Translations under genes and position numbers: made by a program | Assembly: GCF_002019765.1 (NCBI RefSeq) | Contig: NZ_KV917380.1 | Span: forward strand, 2,802,792 to 2,866,791 | From: Shouchella oshimensis | Lineage (GTDB): Bacteria > Bacillota > Bacilli > Bacillales > Bacillaceae_D | DNA length: 64,000 nt | Reading direction: 5' to 3' | In this document: positions 18,145 through 26,290 of the stretch, piece after piece | Numbering within the stretch: the first letter of the stretch is position 1 | How the letters are laid out: each line of letters starts with the position of its first letter | The notes under the pieces: generated by a model | What the model saw: only the letters and a program-made list of their open reading frames with translations | What the model was told of the DNA's origin: nothing | The model's database searches: none

Positions 18145-18214
18145 ACTCGTAGTCAGACCGTTAAATGGCAGTCTGGTAGAGACTCGCGGACCTTATTACC
18201 GCTATTATACGAGT
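18145..18214 (-). promoter_or_regulatory. guanine-class purine riboswitch of xpt
   Basis: Minus strand carries CGTATAATAGCGG, GAGTCTCTACC, and GTCTGACTACGAG, with P1 arms ACTCGTA / TACGAGT. The discriminating base in the GACTAC segment is C, which pairs with guanine (adenine switches have U). Guanine or xanthine-type ligand turns the operon off through the downstream terminator. Confidence 0.94.
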
Positions 18215-18309
18215 AAGCTATAATATTCGTATTTACAAGTTGCTAATGGATACATTATAAAGAAGAAACGCATAAATAGAAAGGGTTTTTTCGCAGAAAA
18301 TGTTGCTAA

Positions 18310-18340
18310 AAAAAGAAAAACCGGTTACAAACACCGGTTT
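18310..18340 (-). terminator. intrinsic terminator
   Basis: AAACCGGT / ACCGGTTT stem followed by TTTCTTTTTTT on the minus strand, after the 120-aa membrane protein gene. Confidence 0.8.
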
Positions 18341-18342
18341 CG

Positions 18343-18705
18343 TTACTTCTTCCATTTAATAGCAGTCGGCTTTAAACAGCGACGACATTCAAAATCGACC
18401 GTTAACGTATGAATCGTTGACGTTGCTTGACAATGAGGACATGTTACCGTTTGAATACGAAGTAATGAAATACCCAGGCTAAGAATGGATACCATTAAAA
18501 TTAAAAAAGCTTGTATCATGCTTCCCTCTTGTGTTGCAGCCATCATAATTCCTGCTACAACACCTGTTAAACCAATTAACGCCATTAACACTTTTCCTAA
18601 ACGTAACAAGATTGGTAGTTTTTTTCGTTCAATAACAAGATCAGTATGTTCCAAGTCGTTCCCTTCTTTCAAAGAAATTAAAGCGATTTCTTCTCTTACT
18701 AGCAT
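18343..18705 (-). CDS. small membrane protein with C-terminal zinc ribbon
   Basis: 120 aa. Two hydrophobic segments (about residues 33-55 and 62-82) are followed by two CxxC pairs (TCPHCQ and ECRRCL) 20 residues apart, a zinc-ribbon-like tail facing the cytoplasm. I do not recognise a named family. It stands alone, divergent from the prenyltransferase gene, with its own terminator. The ATG has no strong ribosome site visible nearby, so the start could be slightly different. Confidence 0.65.
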   Translation of the reverse strand: MLVREEIALISLKEGNDLEHTDLVIERKKLPILLRLGKVLMALIGLTGVVAGIMMAATQEGSMIQAFLILMVSILSLGISLLRIQTVTCPHCQATSTIHTLTVDFECRRCLKPTAIKWKK

Positions 18706-18829
18706 AGCACATCAGTAAGTTTTTCCAAACATCAATCTGTAAGCTTCTTTTATTGTGCATTTAAATAGCAACGTGTATAGTCATCATTGGACAGCTAAGT
18801 TGTCCGTGGATTTCAGGAGGTGAATCAAC

Positions 18830-19747
18830 ATACAAACACTTACATTTTGGCTTAAAGCCGCTCGAGCTCAAGTACTTCCTGTTATGATCTTACCAATTAC
18901 AATGGGATCTGTTGCTGCTTATGCATGGGACGGAACCTTTCACCTGTTCTTTTTTCTCCTAACTTTAATTGGAGCTTTAGCAGCTCATTTGTTTTCAAAT
19001 ATGATTAATGATTTATGGGACTTCCGCAATGGTGTTGATACGCAAGCAGAAAAATCTGAAGAATCCATTTCGACTAATTCACGATTATTAGCGAATGGAA
19101 AAGTGGGCGAAGGTCCATTTGCATTTGTCACTTGGGCTTTGTTCGTAATTGCATTTGTGTCAGGACTACTTTTAGCCATTTTACGCGGTTGGGAATTACT
19201 GCTGTTTGCCATTGCTGGTGGACTCATCGCTTACTTCTATGTAGCACCGCCTTTAAAGTTTGGTTATAGAGGGAAAGGCTATAGTGAGATTGCCATCTTT
19301 CTTGCTTTTGGTGTGTTGCCGATAACTGGTAGTTATTTTGTGATGACCCGGTCATTGCCTATGGAAGCTTTCCTGCTTTCCATACCAATAGGGCTTTTCA
19401 CAACACTTATTTTGTTTAACCATCATTTTCTTCATTGGCGTGCTGATCAAGAGGCTGGCAAGAAAACATTGGTTGTTTTATGGGGGGAAAAAGGTGGTCT
19501 GATTTTCTCAAAAAGTTTGGCTGCACTTGCCTTTCTCTCCATTTTATGTTTAAGCGTTATTCATGTTTTACCTTGGTACGCTATTGTTGCTTTAGTTGCT
19601 GCCATTCCGCTTGCTAGTGCATATAGGAAACTCGGACCAACCAACAAAAGCCCGGTTTATGGGCAATTAATGGGTGCGTCCTTAAAAGCAACTACTCGAA
19701 CCGGTATCGTTATCGTAGTATCTCTATTGATTTACGGGATTATTTAA
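18830..19747 (+). CDS. UbiA-family prenyltransferase (MenA-like), apparent ATA start
   Basis: Integral membrane enzyme with the first prenyl-diphosphate motif NDLWDFRNGVD and a second Asp-rich motif HWRADQEAGKKT, as in MenA. It would attach a polyprenyl chain to an aromatic acceptor. The first standard start, ATG at 18884, has no ribosome site and would cut off the first-helix sequence FWLKAARAQVLPV that UbiA/MenA proteins normally begin with. AGGAGG (18815-18820) lies nine bases before an in-frame ATA at 18830, and an in-frame TGA is just above it, so translation probably starts near there. Downstream gene follows in 17 bases. Confidence 0.8.
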   Translation: MQTLTFWLKAARAQVLPVMILPITMGSVAAYAWDGTFHLFFFLLTLIGALAAHLFSNMINDLWDFRNGVDTQAEKSEESISTNSRLLANGKVGEGPFAFVTWALFVIAFVSGLLLAILRGWELLLFAIAGGLIAYFYVAPPLKFGYRGKGYSEIAIFLAFGVLPITGSYFVMTRSLPMEAFLLSIPIGLFTTLILFNHHFLHWRADQEAGKKTLVVLWGEKGGLIFSKSLAALAFLSILCLSVIHVLPWYAIVALVAAIPLASAYRKLGPTNKSPVYGQLMGASLKATTRTGIVIVVSLLIYGII

Positions 19748-19764
19748 AGAAGGAGTGATAACTT

Positions 19765-20499
19765 ATGAAAAAGGTTTTAGGCAATTTTGATTCGATTTTA
19801 TCTAGTGAAGACATGTGGAAAATAGGTGGGTTTCCACTACCTGATGGTTCTTTCTGGAAATATCAAGAACCTGAAGCTGTGGTCATTGTTCGTAACGGGA
19901 CACTTTATGTACGTGCGCCTCTATCCAACCATCATGACTCTATTCAGATTTTAGATAACGCGAAGCATATGTATTATTCAGCTGAACCTGTTGAAATTCC
20001 TGAAAATGGCTATATCGACATTGAAGTAGAGATTAAAGCGCGGACGAAAGATACAAAGCCTGGAGATCTATATGATGGCTACGTTTCATTTAATTTGCTT
20101 GATTTCACTACAGGCGCTGCTCTCGATTTCTTTGCAACGGACGATCAATACGCATCCGTTTATGGTGTTTTACCATTTCCTGGTGTGACGGTGCCTGACA
20201 CAGGAAAAACTAAATACTTCTGCTTGTTTAAGGAAGCAACTGATCATTTTAAACCACATGAGTTTAATACATTTAGAATTCGATACGATCGAAAAAAAGA
20301 CGAAGCTCTCTTTTACGTAAATGGGCAGGAAGTGAGACGGGAGACCACTATTCCAGTAAAATTAAACCAATTCACTATCGCACTCGGTATTATGACAGAA
20401 AAAGATCTTACGAACGAAGGTAGCGTATCTGTTCATGGGCAAACGGTCATTGGTGAGTATTCTCCGGTCACTATCACGTGCTCGACTGATGCAGAATAA
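19765..20499 (+). CDS. hypothetical protein, probable beta-sandwich (DUF6081-like)
   Basis: 244 aa, no signal peptide. The sequence alternates short beta-type stretches and ends with FRIRYDRKKDEALFYVNGQEVRRE, which looks like a lectin/glucanase jelly-roll strand pair. I think it belongs to the DUF6081 group but cannot verify this. It starts 17 bases after the prenyltransferase gene behind AAGGAGTGATAA, so the two form an operon. That pairing suggests binding or processing of a prenylated product, an inference only. Confidence 0.65.
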   Translation: MKKVLGNFDSILSSEDMWKIGGFPLPDGSFWKYQEPEAVVIVRNGTLYVRAPLSNHHDSIQILDNAKHMYYSAEPVEIPENGYIDIEVEIKARTKDTKPGDLYDGYVSFNLLDFTTGAALDFFATDDQYASVYGVLPFPGVTVPDTGKTKYFCLFKEATDHFKPHEFNTFRIRYDRKKDEALFYVNGQEVRRETTIPVKLNQFTIALGIMTEKDLTNEGSVSVHGQTVIGEYSPVTITCSTDAE

Positions 20500-20532
20500 A
20501 AAAAGTCTAGTGAGCTTTAGCTCGCTAGACTC
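20497..20532. terminator. terminator between convergent genes
   Basis: AGTCTAGTGAGC / GCTCGCTAGACT, 12-base stem with a TTTA loop; the run of T is on the minus strand, so it mainly ends the lipoprotein gene. Confidence 0.8.
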
Positions 20533-20543
20533 TCATAACGACC

Positions 20544-21467
20544 TTACATATCGTCCTCTGTTTCATCAAACTCTAACCCACCGAACATTTCTTCAATATC
20601 GACACTGTTTTCAATGACTTCATCCGGTATATCAATTGACTCAATTTCATTGTACATGGAATAGGTTCCGGCAACGTCCATCGTAAAATTAGCCGTTTCC
20701 CCTTCTTCCTCCATTAACATATCAACACTCATAGCAACTGACTGTTGATAGAATGTATCTTTGTCTACAACAAGGCTATAAGTCATATTCTCAACTTCCA
20801 TATTTTCGAACATCGTGTCTAACTCTTCTTGAGGGATAGCCGCTTCATTTTGACCACCCATTTCCATAAACCAATGGATAAACTGTTGGAAGTCTTCATT
20901 ATCTCCTTCCATAGAAATAACATAAGAGTCCTCTTCCTCTGACATCTCAATATGCGTCATCATGTCTTTCAACATGTTAATTTGCTCTTGTGAATCGACT
21001 TGAAGCTCATCTTCTAACTCCATCTCATCACTAATATCCATCATTAACCAGCCTTCACCTAATGGGTTTTGCATATAAAAGATGCCGTCTTCAAAGTATT
21101 GATCCGTGCTAACATCCATCCCAAGCTCTGAAGCAGTCATCATAGTGTTCATTTTAAAACTTAGTGGTTCAGAAATAGCGTCCATTATTGAATCAACAGC
21201 AAATTCCATCGTTTCATCTGCTTCTTCCGCTGACATACGAATATCGTATGTCATACTCATTTCCGTTCTAAAACTATCTACGTTGTTCATCGCTTCTTCG
21301 GTATTTGTTAACACCTCTTCAACGGATAAGGATTCCCCTTGCTGAACCGCTTCATTTGAATTTGTTCCTGTTGAACTGTTTTCTTCTCCACCTGTTTCGT
21401 CACTACCGCAAGCTACAAGCATCAGTGTACTAGCAGGTGCAACGATCAACCATGTCATTTTTTTCAA
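20544..21467 (-). CDS. lipoprotein of the DUF6612 (LppX-like) type
   Basis: 307 aa from TTG at 21467, picked because GGAGGGTATTAAC precedes it. Signal peptide KKMTWLIVAPASTLML with lipobox VAC-G, then a Ser/Asn/Gly linker and a very acidic, Met-rich domain. The pattern (EEVLTNTEEAMNNVDSFRTE at the start, paired beta strands after) resembles DUF6612/LolA-like lipoproteins common in Bacillus, which are thought to bind lipids or peptides outside the membrane. No partner gene. Confidence 0.75.
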   Translation of the reverse strand: MKKMTWLIVAPASTLMLVACGSDETGGEENSSTGTNSNEAVQQGESLSVEEVLTNTEEAMNNVDSFRTEMSMTYDIRMSAEEADETMEFAVDSIMDAISEPLSFKMNTMMTASELGMDVSTDQYFEDGIFYMQNPLGEGWLMMDISDEMELEDELQVDSQEQINMLKDMMTHIEMSEEEDSYVISMEGDNEDFQQFIHWFMEMGGQNEAAIPQEELDTMFENMEVENMTYSLVVDKDTFYQQSVAMSVDMLMEEEGETANFTMDVAGTYSMYNEIESIDIPDEVIENSVDIEEMFGGLEFDETEDDM

Positions 21468-21508
21468 GTTAATACCCTCCACAATAATAATCTTTGTCTA
21501 GTTACCCT

Positions 21509-22216
21509 TTAATCCGTTATGTTAAACGAATAAGGCAAATTGTTAAGTTCCTTCACAGTTACATAAACGTGAGGATAACGCAAACATCTTTGAATCTGTT
21601 TTACGTTTGTTACATTGTAGAAAACAAGTCGATAGCCGTTCCTCTTACATTTTCTCACCACTCGCTTTGAGAAAAAGAGATAGTTCATCGTTACAGATGA
21701 AATACGTTGATCTTCCATTCTTCTAAATAGTCTTTTCGTAGGCTTGCGCTGGATGTAGCCAACCGCTAGCATAGATGGCGCTATTTTTTTCAGTCGGTCA
21801 ATACAATCGTGATCAAATGAAATCACCTGTACATCTGTTAAACTTCCAACTTCCACAAGATCTGCTAATACGCTTTCTTCAATCTTCTTTTCCATCTGCT
21901 TTGTTTTTTTCAGTTCAATGATTAATTGAGCTTTCCCTTTAAAATGGTTGAGCACTTCTTTTAGGGTTGGTATGGTTTCTGTCCCCATCACTTTCAATTC
22001 TCGTAATTCCGCAAGCGTAAATGTATGTACAAAACCGTTGCCGTTTGTAACTCGGTTTACTTTCTCATCATGTATAACAACTGGAACATTGTCCAAACTT
22101 AATTGGACATCCAATTCAATCATCCGACAACCACGTTTAAAGGCCTCTTGAAACGCGAGCATCGTGTTTTCAGGATAATGACTAGAAAACCCTCGGTGGG
22201 CAATAATTCGATTCAT
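21509..22216 (-). CDS. glycerophosphodiester phosphodiesterase
   Basis: 235-aa TIM-barrel GDPD with IIAHRGFSSHYPENT (catalytic His and metal Glu), MIELDVQLSLDNVPVVIHD (Glu/Asp ligands and second catalytic His) and ELKKT. It splits glycerophosphodiesters to glycerol-3-phosphate and an alcohol. There is no signal peptide, so it acts in the cytoplasm, unlike secreted GlpQ. Divergent from the zinc-binding lipoprotein gene. Confidence 0.9.
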   Translation of the reverse strand: MNRIIAHRGFSSHYPENTMLAFQEAFKRGCRMIELDVQLSLDNVPVVIHDEKVNRVTNGNGFVHTFTLAELRELKVMGTETIPTLKEVLNHFKGKAQLIIELKKTKQMEKKIEESVLADLVEVGSLTDVQVISFDHDCIDRLKKIAPSMLAVGYIQRKPTKRLFRRMEDQRISSVTMNYLFFSKRVVRKCKRNGYRLVFYNVTNVKQIQRCLRYPHVYVTVKELNNLPYSFNITD

Positions 22217-22251
22217 TTACTGTCCTCCCTAGCAGAATATAGCCTTATCTC

Positions 22252-22280
22252 TTCACAAATAATTATGATTGCGATATAAT
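22252..22280 (+). promoter_or_regulatory. sigma-A promoter of the zinc-binding lipoprotein
   Basis: TTCACA (22252-22257), 17-base spacer, TATAAT (22275-22280). Confidence 0.75.
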
Positions 22281-22294
22281 TCTTAAAGTTACAC

Positions 22295-22315
22295 AAAACG
22301 TAATAATTACGGTTA
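22295..22315 (+). promoter_or_regulatory. Zur box
   Basis: AAAACGTAATAATTACGGTTA contains the 13-base palindrome CGTAATAATTACG (22299-22311), a near-exact match to the Bacillus Zur operator core CGTAATnATTACG. It lies 15 bases after the -10 box, so zinc-bound Zur should block transcription start. Confidence 0.88.
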
Positions 22316-22325
22316 GGAGCTCATA

Positions 22326-23549
22326 ATGAAAAAAACATGTTTACGCTCTCTTGGATTAGTAGCACTAGTAATGGTAACGGCTTGTGGTAATAATCAAGGA
22401 GCGGATGAAGATAACGAGCTATTGCTCATAAAGACTTCGATTTTCCCCTATGAAGATTGGACAAAAGCCATTGGCGGCGATTTTGTAAACGTGGAAAACA
22501 TCGTTCCGACTGGAGCGGATGCACACACCTATGAACCAACGCCACAAGAAATGATTGAAGTAGCAGAAGCAGACCTCTTTATTTACAATGGCGCAGAGTT
22601 GGAACCTTTTGCAGATAGCATCTTATCTGCGATTGAAAATCAATCTGTACACGTTTTAGAAGGAAGCGCCCAAACCCACTTAATTGAAAGCGATCATGAC
22701 CATGAACATGACCACGATGAGCATACACACGTATCTCCTATTGTTGAAGAAGGAGACACAGAAATAAAGGGCCTTCAAGATCATTATCACAGCGGTGATT
22801 CAGTCACTTTATCAGTGGAAGACGACAGCGAATGGGTTTGGTACACCCGTACAGATAACGAAGGCTGGGAACAAGCATCAGAAGAGCCTTCCACTTCGTT
22901 CACCCTACCAGCAGATCAAGACAATTTGCAAGTAAAAGCGATCCAATATGATGAAGAAGATACGGTTATTTCAACAAGCGACACCGTTCTCATTCTAATT
23001 GATGATCATGATGACCATCATCATGGCGATCAGGACCCTCACGTATGGCTAGACCCTATTCGATCCATTGAAATTGCTCAAAGCATTCGCGATACGTTAA
23101 CTGAGCTTTTACCAGAGCAAGAAGACTATTTTAATGAAAATTTTCAAACGCTAGAAGCTCAGTTTCACGAACTGGATGAAGCATTTGTAGATTTAGTAGA
23201 GACTTCACAAGGAGATCGTTTTATTGTATCCCACGCTGGTTATGGATATTGGCAGCAACGCTATGGTTTGAAACAAATTGGCATTGCCGGTATTTCACCA
23301 ACAAGTGAACCATCACAAACAGAATTAATCCAAACCGTTGAAACCGCTCAAGAACTTGGGCTCCGTTACGTTTTCTTTGAACCGAACATTACACCACGAG
23401 TCGCAGAGATCGTTCAAGATCATTTAGAAGCAGAAGCTCTACTTATTCATCCCTTAGAAGCATTAACAGAAGAGGACAAAGAGAATAATGAAGACTATTT
23501 TTCTTTAATGTACCAAAATGTTAACGCGCTAGAAAAAGCGCTCAACTAG
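22326..23549 (+). CDS. zinc ABC transporter substrate-binding lipoprotein with inserted domain
   Basis: 407 aa. Signal peptide with lipobox VTAC-G, then a cluster-9 (ZnuA/AdcA) solute-binding fold: SIFPYEDWTKAIGGD, PTGADAHTYEPTP (ligand His), DPHVWLDP (ligand His), RFIVSHAGYGYW (ligand His) and a late FFEPNI segment. The usual His-rich loop is split in two (HDHEHDHDEHTH and DDHDDHHHGDQ) by about 80 residues that read like an Ig-type beta sandwich. ZnuA proteins are near 310 aa, so the extra length is this insertion. No znuB/znuC gene follows; the membrane part must lie elsewhere. Confidence 0.88.
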   Translation: MKKTCLRSLGLVALVMVTACGNNQGADEDNELLLIKTSIFPYEDWTKAIGGDFVNVENIVPTGADAHTYEPTPQEMIEVAEADLFIYNGAELEPFADSILSAIENQSVHVLEGSAQTHLIESDHDHEHDHDEHTHVSPIVEEGDTEIKGLQDHYHSGDSVTLSVEDDSEWVWYTRTDNEGWEQASEEPSTSFTLPADQDNLQVKAIQYDEEDTVISTSDTVLILIDDHDDHHHGDQDPHVWLDPIRSIEIAQSIRDTLTELLPEQEDYFNENFQTLEAQFHELDEAFVDLVETSQGDRFIVSHAGYGYWQQRYGLKQIGIAGISPTSEPSQTELIQTVETAQELGLRYVFFEPNITPRVAEIVQDHLEAEALLIHPLEALTEEDKENNEDYFSLMYQNVNALEKALN

Positions 23550-23555
23550 GGAGAG

Positions 23556-23587
23556 GAAGGCATCATTCTTTGGTGCCTTCTTTTTAT
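23556..23587 (+). terminator. intrinsic terminator
   Basis: GAAGGCA / TGCCTTC stem with an 11-base loop and TTTTT on the plus strand, directly after the zinc lipoprotein gene. Confidence 0.82.
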
Positions 23588-24531
23588 TGGTTCATGTTAA
23601 GAAGGATTTTCCCTTGATGTTTTCGCATTTGAAAATGAAGATATGCCTTCTTCGCTTCAGTAAGAGGAAACACTTGATCGATCTCTATTTTTACTGTGCC
23701 ATCTGCAAGAAGATCTACTACGTTACTCGCAGCTTTCTCTACTATATCAGGTTTAAACGCTCTCATGGTTCCAAAACTAAAACCTTTTATTGAACGACAG
23801 CTTTTATGTAAATCTTCGTTTGACACATAACTTTTCTTGCCGCTTGCATTTCCAAACTGAAGTAACGTCCCAAATTGAGCGAGCACCTGTAAACTATCCT
23901 CTGTTACAGCCCCTGCAATACTATCAAAGATAACCGATACACCCTTACCTTCTGTGATGGCCCGTGTTTCATCCTTAAATGATTGATAGGTACACACATG
24001 ATTGGCCCCTGCACGATAAGCCACTTCTGCTTTAGCTAAAGACCCAACCGTACCAATAATCGTCTTAACTCCTGCACGCTTTGCTAGTTGAATAAGCGTT
24101 GTACCCACACCTCCAGATGCCGCATGCACAATAATGGAATCATCAGTCGATAGTGGTGCAATCTTCTGGGTTAGAAAGTAGCTTAAAAACATAACAATCG
24201 GTGATGCCGCAGCTTGCTCCCACGATAGTGTAGCTGGAATGTGGTAGACCAAATTTTCATTGGCAATGGCATACTCCGCATGACCGCTCGTTTTTGGAAA
24301 CGCTAGAACGCGATCCCCGACACGTACCTTCGTTACACGTTCCCCAACTTGATCAACAACTCCAACAAGATCAATACCCAATTGACCTGGCTTACCTGAA
24401 GACACGACTTTTAGATCAGCAAAATTCAAACTCGACATGACTACATTGATGCTCACCTCAAAGCCTTTAGGTTCTGGTTTATTAATTTCTTCCACGACTA
24501 TACCCTGCTCATTCATCCTTACAGTAAGCAT
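23584..24531 (-). CDS. quinone-oxidoreductase-like medium-chain dehydrogenase
   Basis: 315 aa from ATG 24531, which has AAGGAG eight bases upstream. GroES-like N-terminal domain, LGIDLVGVVDQVG, then the Rossmann part ASGGVGTTLIQLAKRAG that binds NADPH. The zinc-ligand Cys and His residues of alcohol dehydrogenases are absent, so it is of the zeta-crystallin/Qor type, reducing quinones or enones. Single gene; substrate unknown. Confidence 0.85.
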   Translation of the reverse strand: MLTVRMNEQGIVVEEINKPEPKGFEVSINVVMSSLNFADLKVVSSGKPGQLGIDLVGVVDQVGERVTKVRVGDRVLAFPKTSGHAEYAIANENLVYHIPATLSWEQAAASPIVMFLSYFLTQKIAPLSTDDSIIVHAASGGVGTTLIQLAKRAGVKTIIGTVGSLAKAEVAYRAGANHVCTYQSFKDETRAITEGKGVSVIFDSIAGAVTEDSLQVLAQFGTLLQFGNASGKKSYVSNEDLHKSCRSIKGFSFGTMRAFKPDIVEKAASNVVDLLADGTVKIEIDQVFPLTEAKKAYLHFQMRKHQGKILLNMNQ

Positions 24532-24622
24532 GCTCCTCACTCCTTCCTCTTTATTATAGAAGAAGAACGCGGCTAGAGGTCATTCATAATTCAAATCGTT
24601 AGTAATCCAGTTTTTTTATCAG

Positions 24623-25111
24623 TTAAGGGGCAGAATGGTTTTTACTTTTTTGATGATGAACCATGTCTAGCACAATCATCAACGCAACACTTATCGTTTC
24701 ATGCCTTGGATCACCCACATGCAAATGATACGTATCACCCCAGCTTAACCACTCTTTCTCAACCGTCATGATGGTTGTAGTCCCATCTTTAACCGCATAA
24801 TGATGATCAAATAGACTTCCCTCGATCGTCCATCCAAGCGGTTCAATTTCATAGCGCGCACGAAAGAAACTCATCTTTTTAGAGACAACACATAATTCTT
24901 TTTCATCATTCGCAATCGAATAACGCGGCATAAGCGAAAAAACATGCTGCTTAATTTGAAGTACCGGCACACCTTCACTAGTCGTAATCGCCAGCTGATC
25001 CCCAATAGAGAAAAACTTACCATCTACTTTATAAACGGGCTTTTTTTCCCTATCGAACACTGTAAACTGATCCCGGAATGAAAAAACCCGCTGTTTAATG
25101 AAAAAATCCAT
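24623..25111 (-). CDS. yxjI: LURP-one-related/tubby-fold protein YxjI
   Basis: 162 aa from ATG 25111, which follows GGAGGCGATTCG. The sequence is a run of beta strands with the family pattern IKQRVFSFRDQFTVFD, KFFSIGDQL, and RYEIEPLGWTIEGSLFDHHY. These scramblase-like beta barrels occur in many Bacillus species with no known reaction. It lies directly after the end of the tail module, separated by that module's terminator. Confidence 0.85.
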   Translation of the reverse strand: MDFFIKQRVFSFRDQFTVFDREKKPVYKVDGKFFSIGDQLAITTSEGVPVLQIKQHVFSLMPRYSIANDEKELCVVSKKMSFFRARYEIEPLGWTIEGSLFDHHYAVKDGTTTIMTVEKEWLSWGDTYHLHVGDPRHETISVALMIVLDMVHHQKSKNHSAP

Positions 25112-25160
25112 CGAATCGCCTCCACTCACTTTATATACGGGATTAGGCAAAAAAAGATTC

Positions 25161-25197
25161 AAAAAAAAGAAACAGACAAGGCTCTAAGCCCTGTCTG
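25161..25197 (-). terminator. intrinsic terminator at the end of the tail module
   Basis: CAGACAAGGC / GCCCTGTCTG, ten-base stem with one wobble pair and five-base loop, followed on the minus strand by TTTCTTTTTTTT. It marks the downstream end of the phage-like operon. Confidence 0.85.
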
Positions 25198-25212
25198 CCT
25201 AAAATTGCTTTT

Positions 25213-25575
25213 TTATTGAAAATAGAACGTGATGATCATTGGCATAATTAAGCTTACTACCGTCAACACCGTTCCTATAAACCAACGTCTATCTACTTTA
25301 CGTTCGTTTTGCGTTCGTAAGGTCTCTTCTCGAGTCTGTTTGATCTCCCCTAGTGCCTGCTTCGCTTTTCTGTATGCAATTTCTGCTTTTTCTTCAGCAG
25401 CATCAGCTTTTTCTCTCGTCATTGAAAGTTCCTTACGCACTTCTTCTAACACACTTGTTTGACTTTCCAACTGTTGCGTTACTTTTGCAAGTGCTATCTC
25501 AACTTCGGTTAATTTACGGAGGAGATCATATGCAGATGGCTCAGTCACCTTCGCCAATCCCTCCTTTTTTGGCAA
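25213..25575 (-). CDS. XhlA-like phage membrane protein
   Basis: 120 aa: a long coiled-coil (about residues 15-88, heptads rich in Glu/Lys/Ala) followed by RRWFIGTVLTVVSLIMPMII, a single membrane anchor at the C-terminus. This is the layout of XhlA/haemolysin-XhlA proteins, which in PBSX work with a holin and amidase for lysis. No holin or amidase gene follows here, only the terminator. It could also simply attach something to the membrane. Confidence 0.7.
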   Translation of the reverse strand: MPKKEGLAKVTEPSAYDLLRKLTEVEIALAKVTQQLESQTSVLEEVRKELSMTREKADAAEEKAEIAYRKAKQALGEIKQTREETLRTQNERKVDRRWFIGTVLTVVSLIMPMIITFYFQ

Positions 25576-25592
25576 AATAAAAAGCCCCTGAC

Positions 25593-25844
25593 TTAATCTG
25601 TCTGTGACTCTTCTTTCGGTTCTAAACGCTTAATCAGTTTCTCTCGTGCCAAATCAGCTAAAGCAAGCAAACGGGGGTCTTGAACATATTCATCCATTGT
25701 GACGACTACCCGGCCATTTGCGTTAATATCCCCTGTAGGATCTGTTACATTAAAGCGAAGACGTACTTCGTCAACCTCTTCCTCAAAGTTATAGGTGAAA
25801 TCAACACCTGATACACGCACATCTAATTTTTCTACCTGTCCCAT
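25593..25844 (-). CDS. small tail-module protein, 83 aa
   Basis: No named family. Acidic, with beta-type N-terminal half (VSGVDFTYNFEEEVDEVRL) and helical C-terminus (LLALADLAREKLIKR). Its start overlaps or touches the stop of the upstream 148-aa gene at 25844, so the two are coupled. The same position in Bacillus phage tail operons is often taken by such short proteins after the tail fibre gene. Confidence 0.65.
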   Translation of the reverse strand: MGQVEKLDVRVSGVDFTYNFEEEVDEVRLRFNVTDPTGDINANGRVVVTMDEYVQDPRLLALADLAREKLIKRLEPKEESQTD

Positions 25845-26290
25845 TATTCATCATCTCCTTGTTTGTTTTGGTTCAGTTTTGCTTCCTCAAAAGCCTCAGC
25901 AATCATAAAGTGTGTTTCCGCCTCTTCATTAGATAGCTTTTTATCAAGATTCATAACAACATGTTCCAACGTTTCCAATGCTTGGTTCAAATTGGAATCA
26001 GCCATAACAAACTGTTCATTTAAAAGCTTTTCTTGCTGCGTTCGAAATTCAATTGCCGCGTTCTGGTCTTTTAATTGAAAACCACCAGCTTCCGTTCGAA
26101 CTAACTCCCCATTTGTATCTACTTCTGCATGTGCTTTTAACAACTCAATTTCTTCAGACACCATTTCTTCATGTTGTTTTTTAAACTGATTCACAACACG
26201 CATCCTATGGATATTCTCAACACCCGTAAGCTCTATATCTAGTAGAAACTTCGCTACTTTATCCAATTCTTTCTTCATAAACTTAATCAC
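25844..26290 (-). CDS. DUF1617-like phage protein, 148 aa
   Basis: GTG start at 26290 behind AGGAGCGG, overlapping the stop of the tail-fibre gene (GTGA). Almost wholly helical, with long amphipathic stretches, and probably coiled-coil. I place it near the DUF1617 family of Bacillus/Listeria phage proteins with moderate confidence. Function unknown; it may help fibre assembly. Confidence 0.65.
   Translation of the reverse strand: MIKFMKKELDKVAKFLLDIELTGVENIHRMRVVNQFKKQHEEMVSEEIELLKAHAEVDTNGELVRTEAGGFQLKDQNAAIEFRTQQEKLLNEQFVMADSNLNQALETLEHVVMNLDKKLSNEEAETHFMIAEAFEEAKLNQNKQGDDE

Noticed and set aside
18215..18342. xpt promoter at TATAAT or TATTAT upstream of the guanine aptamer
   Set aside because: Both -10-like boxes lack a -35 at proper spacing, so I did not list a promoter although one must exist.
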